Positions 24,373 through 37,300 of a DNA stretch of 59,958 nucleotides are shown here, in pieces (positions within the stretch are counted from its first letter, which is position 1; each line of letters begins with the position of its first letter). Below the pieces are notes generated by a model. That model was not told where the DNA came from. It was given only the letters and a program-made list of their open reading frames with translations, and ran no database searches. Location of the stretch: the NCBI GenBank assembly GCA_016758965.1, contig JAEPRB010000239.1:1-59958 (forward strand), given 5' to 3'. Source of the DNA: Circinella minor. Its lineage: Eukaryota; Mucoromycota; Mucoromycetes; Mucorales; Lichtheimiaceae. The translations under genes were made by a program, and so were the position numbers.

Positions 24373-25133
24373 CTGTCACCGCTCGCTATAACGATATTCG
24401 ATATAACGATATTTCGATATAACGATCGGGTTTTGGGGTGCAAGACAGATTAAGCAGGGAAATATCGTTAATTTTATATAACGATATCCGATAGAGTTTT
24501 GGCAAAAATATCGTTATATCGAGCGAACAAATAACCTCTTTATTTTTTTTAAAAGGAAATAATATTAGTTTGTTGAGCATTTTTTGTCAAGTTTTAATAA
24601 TTTGAATATCAAATTTATCTTCAGGCACTGTCTCACTAAAAAAAAATCAGTGATATTTTGCTTATGCTTCTTTCTTATAAAAATTAGATTTGTTTTTTCC
24701 CCAATTGTGCTTGTCTAACTTTTTCTTTGTCAATTGACATGGATTTGTAAACAATAATACGTAGACGGTTTATGATGCTTATCATAATATGATACTCGCA
24801 TTTTCTTCTTATAGGGGATCAGCATTAATTATATGCGATTACGTGGTTGTAATTCAATTAGAAGTAATAAGACGGGGGATATTTGACAACGAAAACTGTA
24901 CAAAAAAAAAGAACCGTTTTATTTTTATAGCTTATTTTTAGTATGGACAATATAAAGTTCTAGAGTTTAGTCTTTTTATAAGACATATAGATACAAATAA
25001 GGCCAAGTACATCATATGGATGACATTTTATCTGATCATTATAACTCAGATCAAGAATTCGATATAACGATAATTCGATATAACGATACACTTTTGGTCT
25101 GACGGGGTGTATCGTTATAGCGAGCGGTGACGG
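24373..25133. mobile_element. 761-bp MITE with CTGTCACCGCTCGCTATAACGATA termini
   Basis: The first 24 bases of the left end match the inverted right end with one mismatch, and TA lies outside both (24,371-24,372; 25,134-25,135), fitting the Tc1/mariner/pogo type. Sub-terminal repeats of TTCGATATAACGATA occur at both ends. An extra inverted copy (TATCGTTATATCGAGCGA, about 24,508-24,525) lies inside the left side, so a smaller element may be nested or a terminus duplicated. No coding capacity is seen. Confidence 0.8.
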
Positions 25134-25135
25134 TA

Positions 25136-25984
25136 TATGTAGTTTTTTCCAACTTCTTGTTGTTGATATATATAGGTAAAAGATATGTGGTAGTTATTAT
25201 ATTATTGCTAACAAAAAGATTGTCCTGAATGACAACGAATCCATACCTAATTATAAAACTCATTTATTTGCTACTACGTACGTAATCTCAAAAGTACATA
25301 AAAATAAATAAGATATAATAAAAAGTATTAAATAATAAACGGGGTAGGGTTATTTCAAAAACAGTACAGATATTTTATGGGTACGTATATTCGAAATATC
25401 GTTATACTATATATTAATCCATGTATCATAGTTCATCATTTTAATGTATGTTAGCTTTGTTTTTTATCAACATTCTACGTATCAAAATTCAATCAATTGA
25501 TTCGAAAGGAATTTGAAAGTCCAAACGAACGAATAATATTATCCGGATGAACATAACATTCTACTTGAGCAGCTTTATTAAAGGGATACTTGAAAAAATG
25601 GACAACTGTATCTACGTACATATTGTTCTTGCAATCAAGCTTGTATATACGTTAGCGGTAAGATTAAGCACAATCGCATTGAACACTGGAAATATATGTT
25701 CGTCCATTCCTCATTCACAATTTCCCGATCACTTTAGTATTTTTTCATCATGTTTTTTCTTAGCTGGCTCACGTGTAATATAACAATCAATTGCCAAGTA
25801 TTAGTATCCATAGGTATAAACTTTATAGTTTTTAATATAACCGTAGGTTGATGTCAAGCCTTTCAACTTTGCTTCTTTAGCTCTTCATTGTCGCTTTAGC
25901 GGTTAAATGATCTGACATTGATTGTCCTAGTTGAACACGTATAGAAACAAAAAACAAAACTAGTCATCAAAGCTTGTCAACTCG

Positions 25985-26019
<35 letters not shown>

Positions 26020-27016
26020 TTCAGAAAAAAAATCATGGAATCGATATTATGAGAGAAAAGAAGGTAAAAGATACCTATAATTCATACATACATGCCGTCG
26101 CTTCTTTTAATGAGCTTATTATGTATGTGTGTAGTATATTTAATAATTTGGTAATGTTTGTTGCTCCTCGACATTATTATTTATCGTTTTTAAGCTAATG
26201 ATTTTGTAATATTCAGTATAGTATATATATATATATATATCAGCAAAGATGTAAAAGTCCAGACGCGGATGTTGCAGATGTTGGGCTCCAGTGTAATACA
26301 ACAAGTTTTATAATGCTGGTTCGAATACATATGGTGTGTGATATTAATACGTAGCATTCGGGCCGACGCTTAAATAATAATATCTTAAGGGATAATTATG
26401 TCGTAGATTAACATTATGTATTCGTTTTCATCCTGTATTAAACTCGACATTTGTCTTTTATAGACGATTCACAATCTAGAAGGAAGCCATAGTATGTATG
26501 TGAATGCAGCTCGCCTACTCAAATTCTTGTCTTACGCTTTAATTTTTTCTGATCCATGTTCAATAAGATCCTCAATAAAGCATATTGATTGATGTTGCTA
26601 TACAATTAACAATAACGACAATAAAACGAGTTTTTTTTTTATTATTATCAGGCTTTGTATAGGAATTATTTTATGACCGTTGCTAGCAGCTAAGTATACT
26701 TTATATTATTTATTCAGCGTTTTTCCAATACATGGTGGTACATAAAATTACAATTGACAGTCGTGTCGAGAAAGGGGTAAAGAGCACATAATTGCCAAAC
26801 TGGATAATTGCTGTAAGCCTGGGTACAAGATGATTAGAAGCTATTGGTTGTATGTAGTATACGGCTTTTCATTTGCTAGTTAGTTTACTTTTTTATGAAT
26901 ATGAGTTAAATATTAATAAAACTGGTCATCTGATCCAATTTTTCTTTTGTTTTCCTGATTATATAATTTATTTTACACTACCTTACTATTATGTACCAAT
27001 CAATTATTTGCTTTGC

Positions 27017-27050
<34 letters not shown>

Positions 27051-28086
27051 ATATATGTGAGAAATAATAGAAACGAAGAGAAAAGTTGAGAACGTAAAAG
27101 TAATTAAAATGGCAATGCGAATGACTAAATCATGTGAATAACCCGTATATATGCCATGGTACCGCAGCATACCGTCTAGTTACATACAAATCAAAAGGAG
27201 ATATTATATTCAAGATTACGTACGAAAAATACAAAATATTTCTCCATTTGTAAAAGCATTCAGGTTTTGTATTACGTACATTTTAATTAATAGTCTACAA
27301 TACATGTGTAACTCATATCTTAAAAGCCAACGCTCATCGATGACGATTTTGCTTTTTTACTTGATGGAGCACTTGGTAGTTCTAGTGGCAAGACTCGATA
27401 AATTTTTCTATTAAATATAGTAGGTTCTACGGTTCAACTAATATATAATCCTTAATATAAAAAAGGTGTGTATGCTTTTTGAATTCAAAAACGTAAGAGC
27501 GGGTGATGCAGAGGTGGGGAAAAAATTAACTGGAAACAAAAGCAGAGTGTAACTTCTACTTCTTACGAAAGCTTACATAAACAAAAGGATCTACCAGATT
27601 CTGTATAATCCGAAAAAAAAAAGATATTCTCCGGACGACTAGAAAGAAGGGATAAATTAAAGTAGTGACATCAATTACATGATACAAAATACTGAATTTA
27701 CTTATTACGTAACATTATATACAGCCATGTTCAGTAGAAGCTGTCAGTGGATGGGAAAAAACATGTACATAGTTTGTGTGTCAGTCTAACCCTTTACCTT
27801 TGTAAACCTCATGGATGGTGAGATTACTGATTTTTGATTGATGGGAATAGCAGAAGTACCGTGGTACTACCTAACTTTAGTATTATACTGTTATACTCAA
27901 CTTCATTATGTACTTTTTTTTTATTTTCTTTTAAATGTTATTAACCATAAGTATTTGTTTAATCTTTACCCTTATTTGAAAAAAAAAAGTTCTTCATGAT
28001 GATACTTGTTGGACAAAATAAAAATGGAATTTATTAAGCTTTTAAATTATAGTAACAATAGTTTCACAGATAATTTTTAAAAAATG
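25136..28086. other. Long spacer without recognisable genes
   Basis: Nearly 3 kb of AT-rich DNA with poly-T tracts at 25,987-26,016 and 27,018-27,049 and a short (AT)n at 26,221-26,240. Small open frames (for example 27,151-27,414) show no motif, and I do not call them genes. The last few hundred bases hold the GH12 promoter. Confidence 0.6.
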
Positions 28087-28093
28087 TATAAAA
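28087..28093 (+). promoter_or_regulatory. TATA box of the GH12 gene
   Basis: TATAAAA about 125 bp upstream of the ATG at 28,215, followed by an A-rich leader. Called by position. Confidence 0.55.
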
Positions 28094-28214
28094 GAACAGA
28101 ATCAAAACGAACTTGAATTGTTAAGTATCATTCCCAAGACAAACAAAGAACAAGCAGCGAAACTTTTTTTTTCAATAAATAAAATCAGAGAACCTTTCCT
28201 CCCAATCATTTATT

Positions 28215-29165
28215 ATGCAACTCAAGAAGACAATTATTGGATTTACTACTCTTGCTACTGCTGCCAGTGTTGTATTAGCTTCCCCTTTGATGAAACGTGA
28301 TGAATTCTGTGGTCAATGGGATACTGAAGAAAGTGGCAACTTTAAGATGTAAGTTTATTTTTTTTCCTTTTATAATTTGTTGTTAGAATAATATAATAAT
28401 CAACAAATATTAAAAGCGTATTTTATTTGTCTAATATACCACTTTTAGTTGGAACAATCTTTGGGGTCAAGATAGTGGTAGTGGTTCTCAATGTACTGAA
28501 GTTCTCAAAGTTGAAGATAACACCATTTCATGGAAAACATCTTGGAGCTGGTCTGGTGGTCAATACAGTGTGAAATCATACGCTAATGCTGAATACTTAT
28601 TCGATCCTGTTCAACTTTCTGGTCTCTCCAGCATTCCTTTTACATGGAACTGGAAATATACTGGCGGTGGCGATCCCTTTGTTTGTAATGTCTCATTTGA
28701 CATCTGGACCGCATCTAGCGAAAGTGGTGATTATGAATATGAAATCATGATTTGGCTTGCAGCTATTGGTGGTGCTGGTCCCTTGGGTGATGAAGTTGGA
28801 AAATTCAGCTATGGGGGTATTGAATGGAGTTTACATGAAGGTAGCAATGGTGTTCAACCCGTTTATAGCTTTATTGCTGGTAGTAAAGTTGAGAACATGG
28901 ATAGCGATGCTTTCCCCTTCCTTTCTCATCTTGTTGAAAAGGGTTATTTGTCCAACGACCAGTATCTGCGTTCTGTTCAGGTAATACATATAAATAAATA
29001 TATATATATAATATTATATCAAATTCAAACGACCAAACAAATAAAGACATTTTTACTAACTGAATATTATTTACTATATGAATGTATATGTAGGCTGGAA
29101 CTGAGCCATTCGAGGGCACAGATGCCGTTTTGGAAACCTCTACTTATAAAGTTCAAATCAAATAA
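28215..29165 (+). CDS. Secreted GH12 endo-beta-1,4-glucanase / xyloglucanase
   Basis: Glycoside hydrolase family 12, a retaining enzyme cutting beta-1,4-glucan or xyloglucan outside the cell. Three exons: 28,215-28,348, 28,449-28,980 and 29,094-29,165 (245 aa, the usual GH12 size). The N-terminus MQLKKTIIGFTTLATAASVV is a signal peptide ending LASPL, followed by a Kex2-like KR (about residue 28). Mature landmarks: FCGQWD, NNLWGQ, GSQCTEV, TSWSWSGG and VKSYANAEY. The catalytic strand is YEIMIWLAAIGGAGP, where Glu143 is the expected nucleophile. QAGTEPFEG across the last intron supplies the expected acid/base, Glu226. Phases close and the C-terminus SSTYKVQIK-like (TSTYKVQIK) is typical. It sits alone between repeat-rich spacers. 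Substrate choice within GH12 cannot be set from sequence. Confidence 0.96.
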
Positions 29166-30501
29166 TTTATTTACATAGTAGAAAAGAAAAGACCTATTAC
29201 ATAAAAATAGTTCTTTAATTGTAATAATCGCTTCCTTTTACAATTGTATCTTTTATTATTTATTTCAAATTAGCTATATACGTTATTTATTTATCTATAA
29301 ATATCTTATTCTCTTCCTTACTTTCTTTTTCTTTTTTGTGCAACATTTAACGATCTTCCAAGCTTATTCTCAATTTGGCTTGATCAAAAGATCCAGTAGT
29401 AATTTGGTTCATATAATCCCCTAGATGCTTGTGGCTTCTATCTGTGTCATTCAGAGGCAAAAAATATTTTCAGATCATAATAATAATGATGTAAGAATAG
29501 TACAATAGAGATGGACTCATGCGTATAACAGACCGAGTAGGAAGGAAAAATAAAAAAAAAATATCGTAACGAAAAATGATATAAAAAAAATCTCAAAAAG
29601 CTTAGAGCTTGCTGCGCTCTTACATGTCTAATAGGATATTGTCACTTGAATACGTATTAAACTGACTTTTACTAATTAAATTAAAATTATATCAAATAAT
29701 CATATGTTTATTATCGCGAAGCGTTTTACGTATAGTGTGACCTATTTATTTTATAAGAAAAAGTAATAGAAGGTCACATTTATAAAGTCTGAGAAAAAAG
29801 TCAACCATTTGCTGAATGGTGCTGAAGTTTATACAGAAAGTGACAACAGCATCATAATGACAAAAACAGTAGACAACAAGAAGGTAAGCATTTTTATATG
29901 TCTTTCAAAATCAAACTGTATTTTCTATTATATAGAATCACGCTTTAAATAGCTCTTTTAATAAATAGTGATATTTTTTCATTGTTGAGAATATATACTC
30001 TATTCTTCCACTTTAAACAAATAAGTATAAACTTTACATTTTTAACATCCCCTCCCCCCCCAAAAAAAACTATCTTTTTTATTTTTGCATATTTTCCTTT
30101 CATCATCTCTACTTCTTATATGTTATTAAGAATAAAAATAGTTTCTAATTATGCAAAACATTTCAAATCCCTCGTGTTACATAGATAATATATATTTAAC
30201 GAGAATATTCAAAATTTGTTGCTGTTGTTGAACCCTCATAAAAAGGATAGCGTTGACAACAAAAACCTAAATTTAATGTGAAGGTATATTTGTGACCAAT
30301 TTGACTAATGTGCTTACCATCCATATATTTAATATGATAGTAACAATAAAATGTACATCAAATTATTTTAATATATAAAGCATAAATACGTATTATGAAG
30401 TAAAAAAAAAAAAAATTTAATAAAAAAAAAATAGATTATAGTTATTGTTATATTTAAGAAAGAGAAGAAATATATACACAGAAAAAAAAGGGTTGTGGGT
30501 T

Positions 30502-30532
<31 letters not shown>

Positions 30533-31027
30533 CGTTATATGCATTTGAAGACAATGAAAAAAAAAAGTATAAAGGGGAGAAGACAAAGAGATACGTAAAA
30601 AAACAAAAAAAAAAATATCTTGGAGGAGGGAAGAGGGGGAAAGGAAGATATATATATATAAAATAAAAGGAAAAAAAAATTCAAGAAAAAACATACAAAA
30701 AATAAAAAAAAAATAAAAGCATAGGTTAATATATAAAAGTGTTAGTGTTTGGTTTTGTTGCGTATAATAATGTATGTTGGTGCTAAAAAAAAAAGGTGGG
30801 GATAGGGGCTTAAACAAATAGATATATGTATATATGTATAGATAGCGTACGAATAGAAAAATAATAATAATAAGAAGTAATAATAATAAGCATTTATAAG
30901 CAGCAAGAAGGAAATTTTAAAATATTGAGTAATTTGTGTGAATAATATATGTGTATGTCATGTAGTATATGTACGGATATTATGTGTTTAAACAATCTTG
31001 TTGATACGTATTGCTGGTATATAGAAA
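29166..31027. other. Spacer between GH12 and Myb genes (tail to tail)
   Basis: No gene is seen. It holds both 3' flanks. A poly-T run (30,506-30,532) and A-rich tracts from 30,400 to 30,720 dominate the right half; open frames there are homopolymer artefacts. Confidence 0.6.
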
Positions 31028-33323
31028 TTAATAAAATAAAAAAGGTGAAAGTAAAGTATCGTCAGTTAATAAATCCAAATTGGATTGTGGTTGCTGCTGC
31101 TGCTGATGATGATGATGTTCTTGGGCATCAAATACTGAAGATAAATCATTTTGTTGTTGTTGTTGATGTGAGGCAGGGCAATCAAAATCAAAATCAAATT
31201 GTTGTGGATGCTGTTGTTGTTGTGTAGGTGAAAATAAATCAGCAGGTGCAACAAGTCCTGAAATAGGTGCTTGATCTGCTACCATAAAATCTAAACTATC
31301 AGGTTCAGTTGAAGTACAACTAGCACCTGATGAACCTGCGTCATCGGATGATACAGTGGTAGGTAGTAATGTAGTATTTGTAACACCTGTAGAATCTTGT
31401 TGTTGTTGTTGTTCTTGCTTTGGAGAGGATGATGTTGATGATGACTTTTTACTACTGTTACCAAGTGAAGAAGAATCCCCATTTAATTTTTCTTCTTTAT
31501 ATTTAATTTGCATCCATCGTGTCCGACATTGTCGTTGTGTTCGACCAGGAACTGTTTCAGCAATTCGAATCCAGCAACGACCAAATTTATCAACACCTGC
31601 ACGTAATAAAATATCTTCATCATCACTCCATTTGCCTTTACGAACAGATGGATCTAAAGCTTCTGTCCAACGTGCTTGACATTGAATACCAGTTCGATTT
31701 GGGATACGTTCAGCGATCTTATTCCAAGGAATGGGTTGAAAACCTCCTTCACCATCAGGAATACCAGAAAATTCCAAAAAAGAATATTTTAGTACAGCAT
31801 CTTCATGTTCAGTCCATCGACCCTTATGGATATTCGGACTAAATAAAAATAAAAAATGTGTTCCATAAAACAACATAAGTAATCTACATTTGAGAACAAA
31901 AAAAAAAAAAAAAAAAAAAAATCACGAGTCCTTCCTTTTTCTCTTTCACCCGCAAAAAAAAAAAAAAAAAAGAAAAAACTCGTTTATAATATAAAAAAAA
32001 AAAATACGAAAAAAATGTAATTTTACTTTAATGCGCCTAACCAACGCGTTGAACATTGCATGGGTGTCCGATTAGGAACATGAGATGCAATCAAAGACCA
32101 TTTATGTGGACCATGTAATGCTACAGCTTGTCGTAATAATTCATCTTCTTCAACACTCCAACGTGTATAAGTAGAGGACTTGCGTTGGGTCATTGTACGT
32201 TTATTAGACCGCATGGGTGAATGTTGAACAAAACTTTTACGAATCATAGGTGTTGATCGTGGTGGTTGACGTAGTTTTTGATAATCATGATCATCAAATA
32301 AACATTGAGAACGTGTAGGTGAAGGTGTACCAACTATCATGCCTGGACCCATATTGGTAGTATATCCCTAAATATGGCATAGTACATATACATTTGTTAA
32401 AGATGAGTTCGTGTTTTTTTTTTTTTTTTTTAAGATATGATGTTATTTAGATAGATAAGTAAAAAAAGTATACATATATATCTATATTATATATTACCGT
32501 ATAATCTCCTGAAAGTCCTCCGCATCTACGTAGTGATTGATCCTGAGAATCCATCAGCCAGCTGTCAGATGCAGGTGTTTGAGGTGGCGTATGATTTGGT
32601 AACGGAACCATGCCGTTCTCCGATGGTACTTGTTGTGTAACGATGATGGAAGATGAACCACAAGATCGAGTCAATATTTCTTTTTGATCCATCTAAAACA
32701 CATTTTTTTTTGACATAAGAAAAATTTATATTATGAGACAATTTATATAATACACGGCTCCATAATTTTTTTTTTTATTATTTCCTTGGCAACCAATAAA
32801 AAGTAACCCAGTAACATCTTCTTTTCTGCCCCAACCCCTCCCCCACCTTTTTTTTTTTCTTCTCCCTCTAATTTTCTTCTTACAATCATTGGTTGTTGAT
32901 TATGATGTTGATGTTGCATAATAGGTGGTTGTGGACGTTGTTGTGATGATTGTTGTTGATAGAATAATTGATGATAAAGTTGCTACATAATATATATATA
33001 TATATATATAATTTAGTATATGAGCTTTGCATATTGTCAGGGTAAAAAAAAAAGAAATCAAAACATATAAACACATCCCCCCCTTTATTTCTCCTGTATC
33101 TTACCCCCTCCCCCCAAATAGAAACATCAATCTCTCATTCCTTCACTTTTTTTTTTTTTTTTTGTAATTCTCTTCCCCCCCAAATAAAGCACACAATAAA
33201 AACCAATTTGAGTGCGCGCATATATATATATATATGTCGGTGTGCACGTCCATCATTCCTTACCTCATTAACCATCAATGTATCCCATGTTGCTTGTTGT
33301 TCTTCACTATGAGGTGTCGTCAT
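31028..33323 (-). CDS. Three-repeat Myb/SANT DNA-binding protein
   Basis: Nuclear DNA-binding regulator. Five exons: 33,264-33,323, 32,884-32,982, 32,498-32,692, 32,027-32,367 and 31,028-31,838 (1,506 nt, 501 aa), all with GT...AG ends and matching phases. After a Gln/His-rich N-terminus (residues 21-53) come three tandem Myb repeats: residues about 186-231 (TRWSVEEDELL...HKWSLIASHVPNRT), 237-298 (KGRWTEHEDAVL...PWNKIAERIPNRTGIQCQARW) and 300-350 (KGKWSDDEDILL...RCWIRIAETVPGRTQRQCRTRW). Repeat two has a longer loop between helices. The C-terminus is Ser/Gln/His-rich and could activate transcription. Similar three-repeat architecture occurs in c-Myb and Bas1-like fungal proteins; the orthologue is not certain. 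Introns and the upstream flank carry poly-A/T and AT repeats. Confidence 0.92.
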
Positions 33324-34374
33324 TGGTTACTTTTTTTTTTCTTTTTCAAACAAAAAAGAATAATAGAAAAATCGTGACCCAAAGGAACCAAAAAAATAAA
33401 AAATAAAAATAAAAATACTATAATATATATATATATGTATATATATATTGGTAGATAGATAATAATTTTTTTTTCTTTTAGAATAAATAATGTAGGATAC
33501 CTTTAGTGATGATTAAAAAAGTACACACAAATTATTACGTAGCACAAAGAAACATCACAATTTTTAGAGAGATCAAAATATCTTACTGCCAAAAAAAAAA
33601 AAAGAAAAATAAAATGGGAAGAAATCAATTAATAAAAAAAATGGATGTTTGATAAGAAAAGAAAGAAAGCAAGAATAAAAAAAAAAAAGAGGATTAAAGA
33701 AGAGTAAATAAAAAAAAAAAAAAGTAAAAGAAAAAGAAGGGCACAAAAAGGGGAAAAGGGAAAAGAAAAGTGTTTCCTTTTCGCGGAAGTTTTTTTTTTT
33801 TTTTTTTTGTGTGGTTGTTTATATATCAATCTTTTAATCAACTTGGTATCTTTGTGGCTGTTATTGGTGTACGCTATTATTGTTCTAAAGAATGAAAAGA
33901 ACAAGAAAAAAAAAACTAGGAAGAAATAAAGAAGAATAGCGTTCTCTTTCCCTCTCTCCCCCCCACACACACACCTCACTTTTTCGTTTCTATAACGATG
34001 GGATTAAACAAAAATGAACCAAATAAAAAAAAATTCCATACCCATCTGTTATTGTATCCGTTCATTTCCATCTCCCCCAAGAAAAACATTTTACATACAT
34101 ATACAAATAACACAACAAATCACCATATATTCGTTCTTCCCCCACGCGTATAAAATTATATTATTATTATGTACACACGTCTGTGCGTGATTCCTAATAA
34201 ATTATTTTTTTTTTACTGTATTACTGTAAACTTGTTCAAGAAAAAAGAGAGAAAAAAAAAACATACATCTAAATATTATATATATAAAAAAGAATATATT
34301 ATAATTATAATAATAATAATAATAAAAAATAAAAAAACATATAGAAAAAAAGTATAATTAAAGTATTAAAATCA
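33324..34374. other. Spacer between Myb promoter and PIK1 3' end
   Basis: No gene is seen. A very A-rich stretch (33,590-33,780) and short T runs are present; the apparent open frames are low complexity. The Myb promoter lies at the left and the PIK1 3' flank at the right. Confidence 0.6.
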
Positions 34375-37300
34375 TTACAGGATTCCCTATAGAATATAAA
34401 TATATAAAATCATAGATTCATTAGTAAAATAAAAAAAAAACAACTATTAAGAAAATAATAATAATAATAATAATAAAATATATTTACCTGGGAATAATAT
34501 TGGTAAGTATCATAAAGTCTTGTAAACACATTACAACAACTACTCATAATCATTTTATCCACAAATTCTTCCGCTTGTGGTTCCGTAAGTTGTAGTTGAA
34601 ATCTTTCTCGTAGTTGTTGTAAAGTTTGTTCTCCATTTTGGAAACAGGGTAGTTTTGAATCTTTGCACATCATTTCTACCAGTAATATAATATTTTCACA
34701 ATGTTTACGTACTGCTAAAAATCCTGCTTTCATAAGTGCTTTATATTCTGCAAATTTTTCTCCATGAATGCCTCCCAAAATATCAATGTATTCTTGTGGT
34801 AATTTAAATGGCGCCATTTCAAAACCCACAGATCCAGGTGAATTTGATAATAAAAATCCAAAATCGATATCTATATTTTTTGTGTGTATAAGTGTTATGT
34901 GGTATGTGAGAAAACTTATCATTTTACTTTTTATATTAATGGAAAAAAAAAGTGTTTAGTACTTACGAATTAAATGACCTTCATTATCAATAAGAATATT
35001 ACCATTATGTCGATCTTTTACTTGAAGAATATAACATGCAATAGAATATCCTGCTAAACTTCTCATAAATGCGTCCTGCGCCTTTATGAACTTATCCGAA
35101 TCGGGGGGTCCAAAATGCTATCATATATAGAGAGTGTAAGTATTCTTTCCATTGTTGTTGTCCCTTCTCTCTTTATATGCGATAGTATTTTTTTTTTCAA
35201 TTGGGAGATTTTTTTTTACCTTTTCATAATAATCATTTAAAGTAAAAACGGCTCCCTTTGGGTTCCAGCCTCGGGTATATGCATCTTTTTTGATCGAATG
35301 AATCGAAATAGTGTTACGAATCGTTTCAATCAATCCAGAAGTATCGGATGTAACCAAAACACGGAAACTTGTAAAAAATAGGACAATGTTATTATTTAAA
35401 AAACTTTCATCTCTTTTTTTGTTTCCTGCTCTTTCTCTCTCTCTCTCTCTCTCTTTTTTTTTTTTTTTTTTTTACAAGGACTTACTATTTCACCCAAACA
35501 TCTACATTTGTATCTTCCCAAATACGTTGCATTTCTCGAATTAATTGAACTGCAAATTGTTCTTGTCGTAAATCAGAACCTTGTTTTACAATGACCGATA
35601 ATAATCTCCAATTGGGAAGATGACCATAAGGTGATGATGCTCTAATGCGTGCTTTTTTCAAATCCCAATCTTCTGCAAATACAGCAGCTATGTATATATA
35701 TATATATATAAATATTTTTTTTTTTAGTTTTAGATACTAGGGAATATAAAAATAAATAAATAAAAGATAACTTACCACTTGGATCTTCTTTATTAACTAC
35801 CCATGCAACTAATTGTTCATCTCCCATAATTTCATCAGTTGAATTTGGCCCACGAGTGGAACCAGAATCTGAGGTTGCAGTCGTAGTCATAGCGGATGGA
35901 GTATTACTAGTGTTTGAAGTAGATTCTCGTGTAGTTGCCATCACTGATGGTTGTACATCAATACTACTCGTAACACCTCCTCCATTTTTCATTTTTGCCA
36001 TCCGTTGTTCTTCAAGTGCCATCATTTCCTTAATAATCCGTTGTCGAATTTGTTCTGTATTTTTTGCTGATGCTGCACGATTCGATCCACCACTTGTGGA
36101 TGGAGTTGCAGTATGAACATTTTGTTGTAATTGTGCCAACATAATAGCTGCTGTACGCATACGTTCTGCATATTCACCTACTGTGGCTGAATCCTGTTGT
36201 TGGTCTACAACCTCTTCTTCTTCAGATTCAGATTCAATATGATTTTCATTCGATAATCCTTCAGCTGGATTGGATTCAATATGAGTGATACCAAGTCCAT
36301 TGGTTGTTAATGGTATTGTTGTTGTTGTATTTTCAGTCTCAGAGGATGTCGTTGCTGTGGGCGCTACAACGTGAGTTCCTGATTCAGTGCTTACTGGACT
36401 ACCTATTGGACTACTTGATCCACCTATAGTTTCATCAAATTGTGATCTTGGTGATGTTACACTTCTAGGAGATCCAGTGGTCGTTCTTTTTCGTCTTGAC
36501 ATTTTTCGTTTCATTAATCGTCGCATTCGATAAAGTGCTGAAGAATATCCATCATCATCAAAACTGAGTTCATCATCCAATACTTCAATCATTAATAGAT
36601 AAGGTGCCTAATTTATTAAAGTAATAATAATTCCACCCCACACACACCCTCTCTCATAATTAGTTATTTTATTTTTCTTCAATAAAACATCCTCCCCCCT
36701 CCCCAATAATTTTTTTTCTTTTTTTTTCTTACCCGTTCTGCAGAATTTAATACTACGGCATCTGATGGACTAATTCGAACAACACGATGATGATGAGGTT
36801 TTTCAGCTGTGGCAGGACACCACATAGGAATACAAATTTCAGCAGGTAAATTATGATTTAATAAAGTTAATTCAGCATTCAAAGCGGAGGTACGTGCTTG
36901 TTTAGGAACAATCACCAAACGTGTAGCAATATCAACTAAAGCAAGCAAGAATTGCATTTCGGATCGGAAATAATTTGAACGCAGCAATGATCGGCGATGA
37001 TCCCGACTCAATTGGGATAAAGTGGAATATTCTTCATCATCCGATCCATCAGAATGTGCTGTTGTTTCCAAAGAAGCTGTACTAATCCGTGGTGGTGATG
37101 TTATACTACTACTTGTTGATTTCTTTTGTTTTTGGTTCATATCTTCATTGGATGATGTTTCGGAAAATTGAGATAATGAAGGTGACATGGGTGCAGAATT
37201 GGTAGGTACAGTGGATTGACCCATAGCTGTCATCTTTGGATCAAATACACTGATACCATTTCTTGATGATGATGCTACACTATTCGATAAAGGAGAAGGA

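Noticed and set aside
26262..26340. tRNA-like B-box (GGTTCGAATAC)
   Set aside because: No acceptor stem or A-box at suitable distance could be paired.
30368..30817. 149-codon frame in an A/T homopolymer region
   Set aside because: Composition is Phe/Lys/Leu from poly-A/T; no motif.
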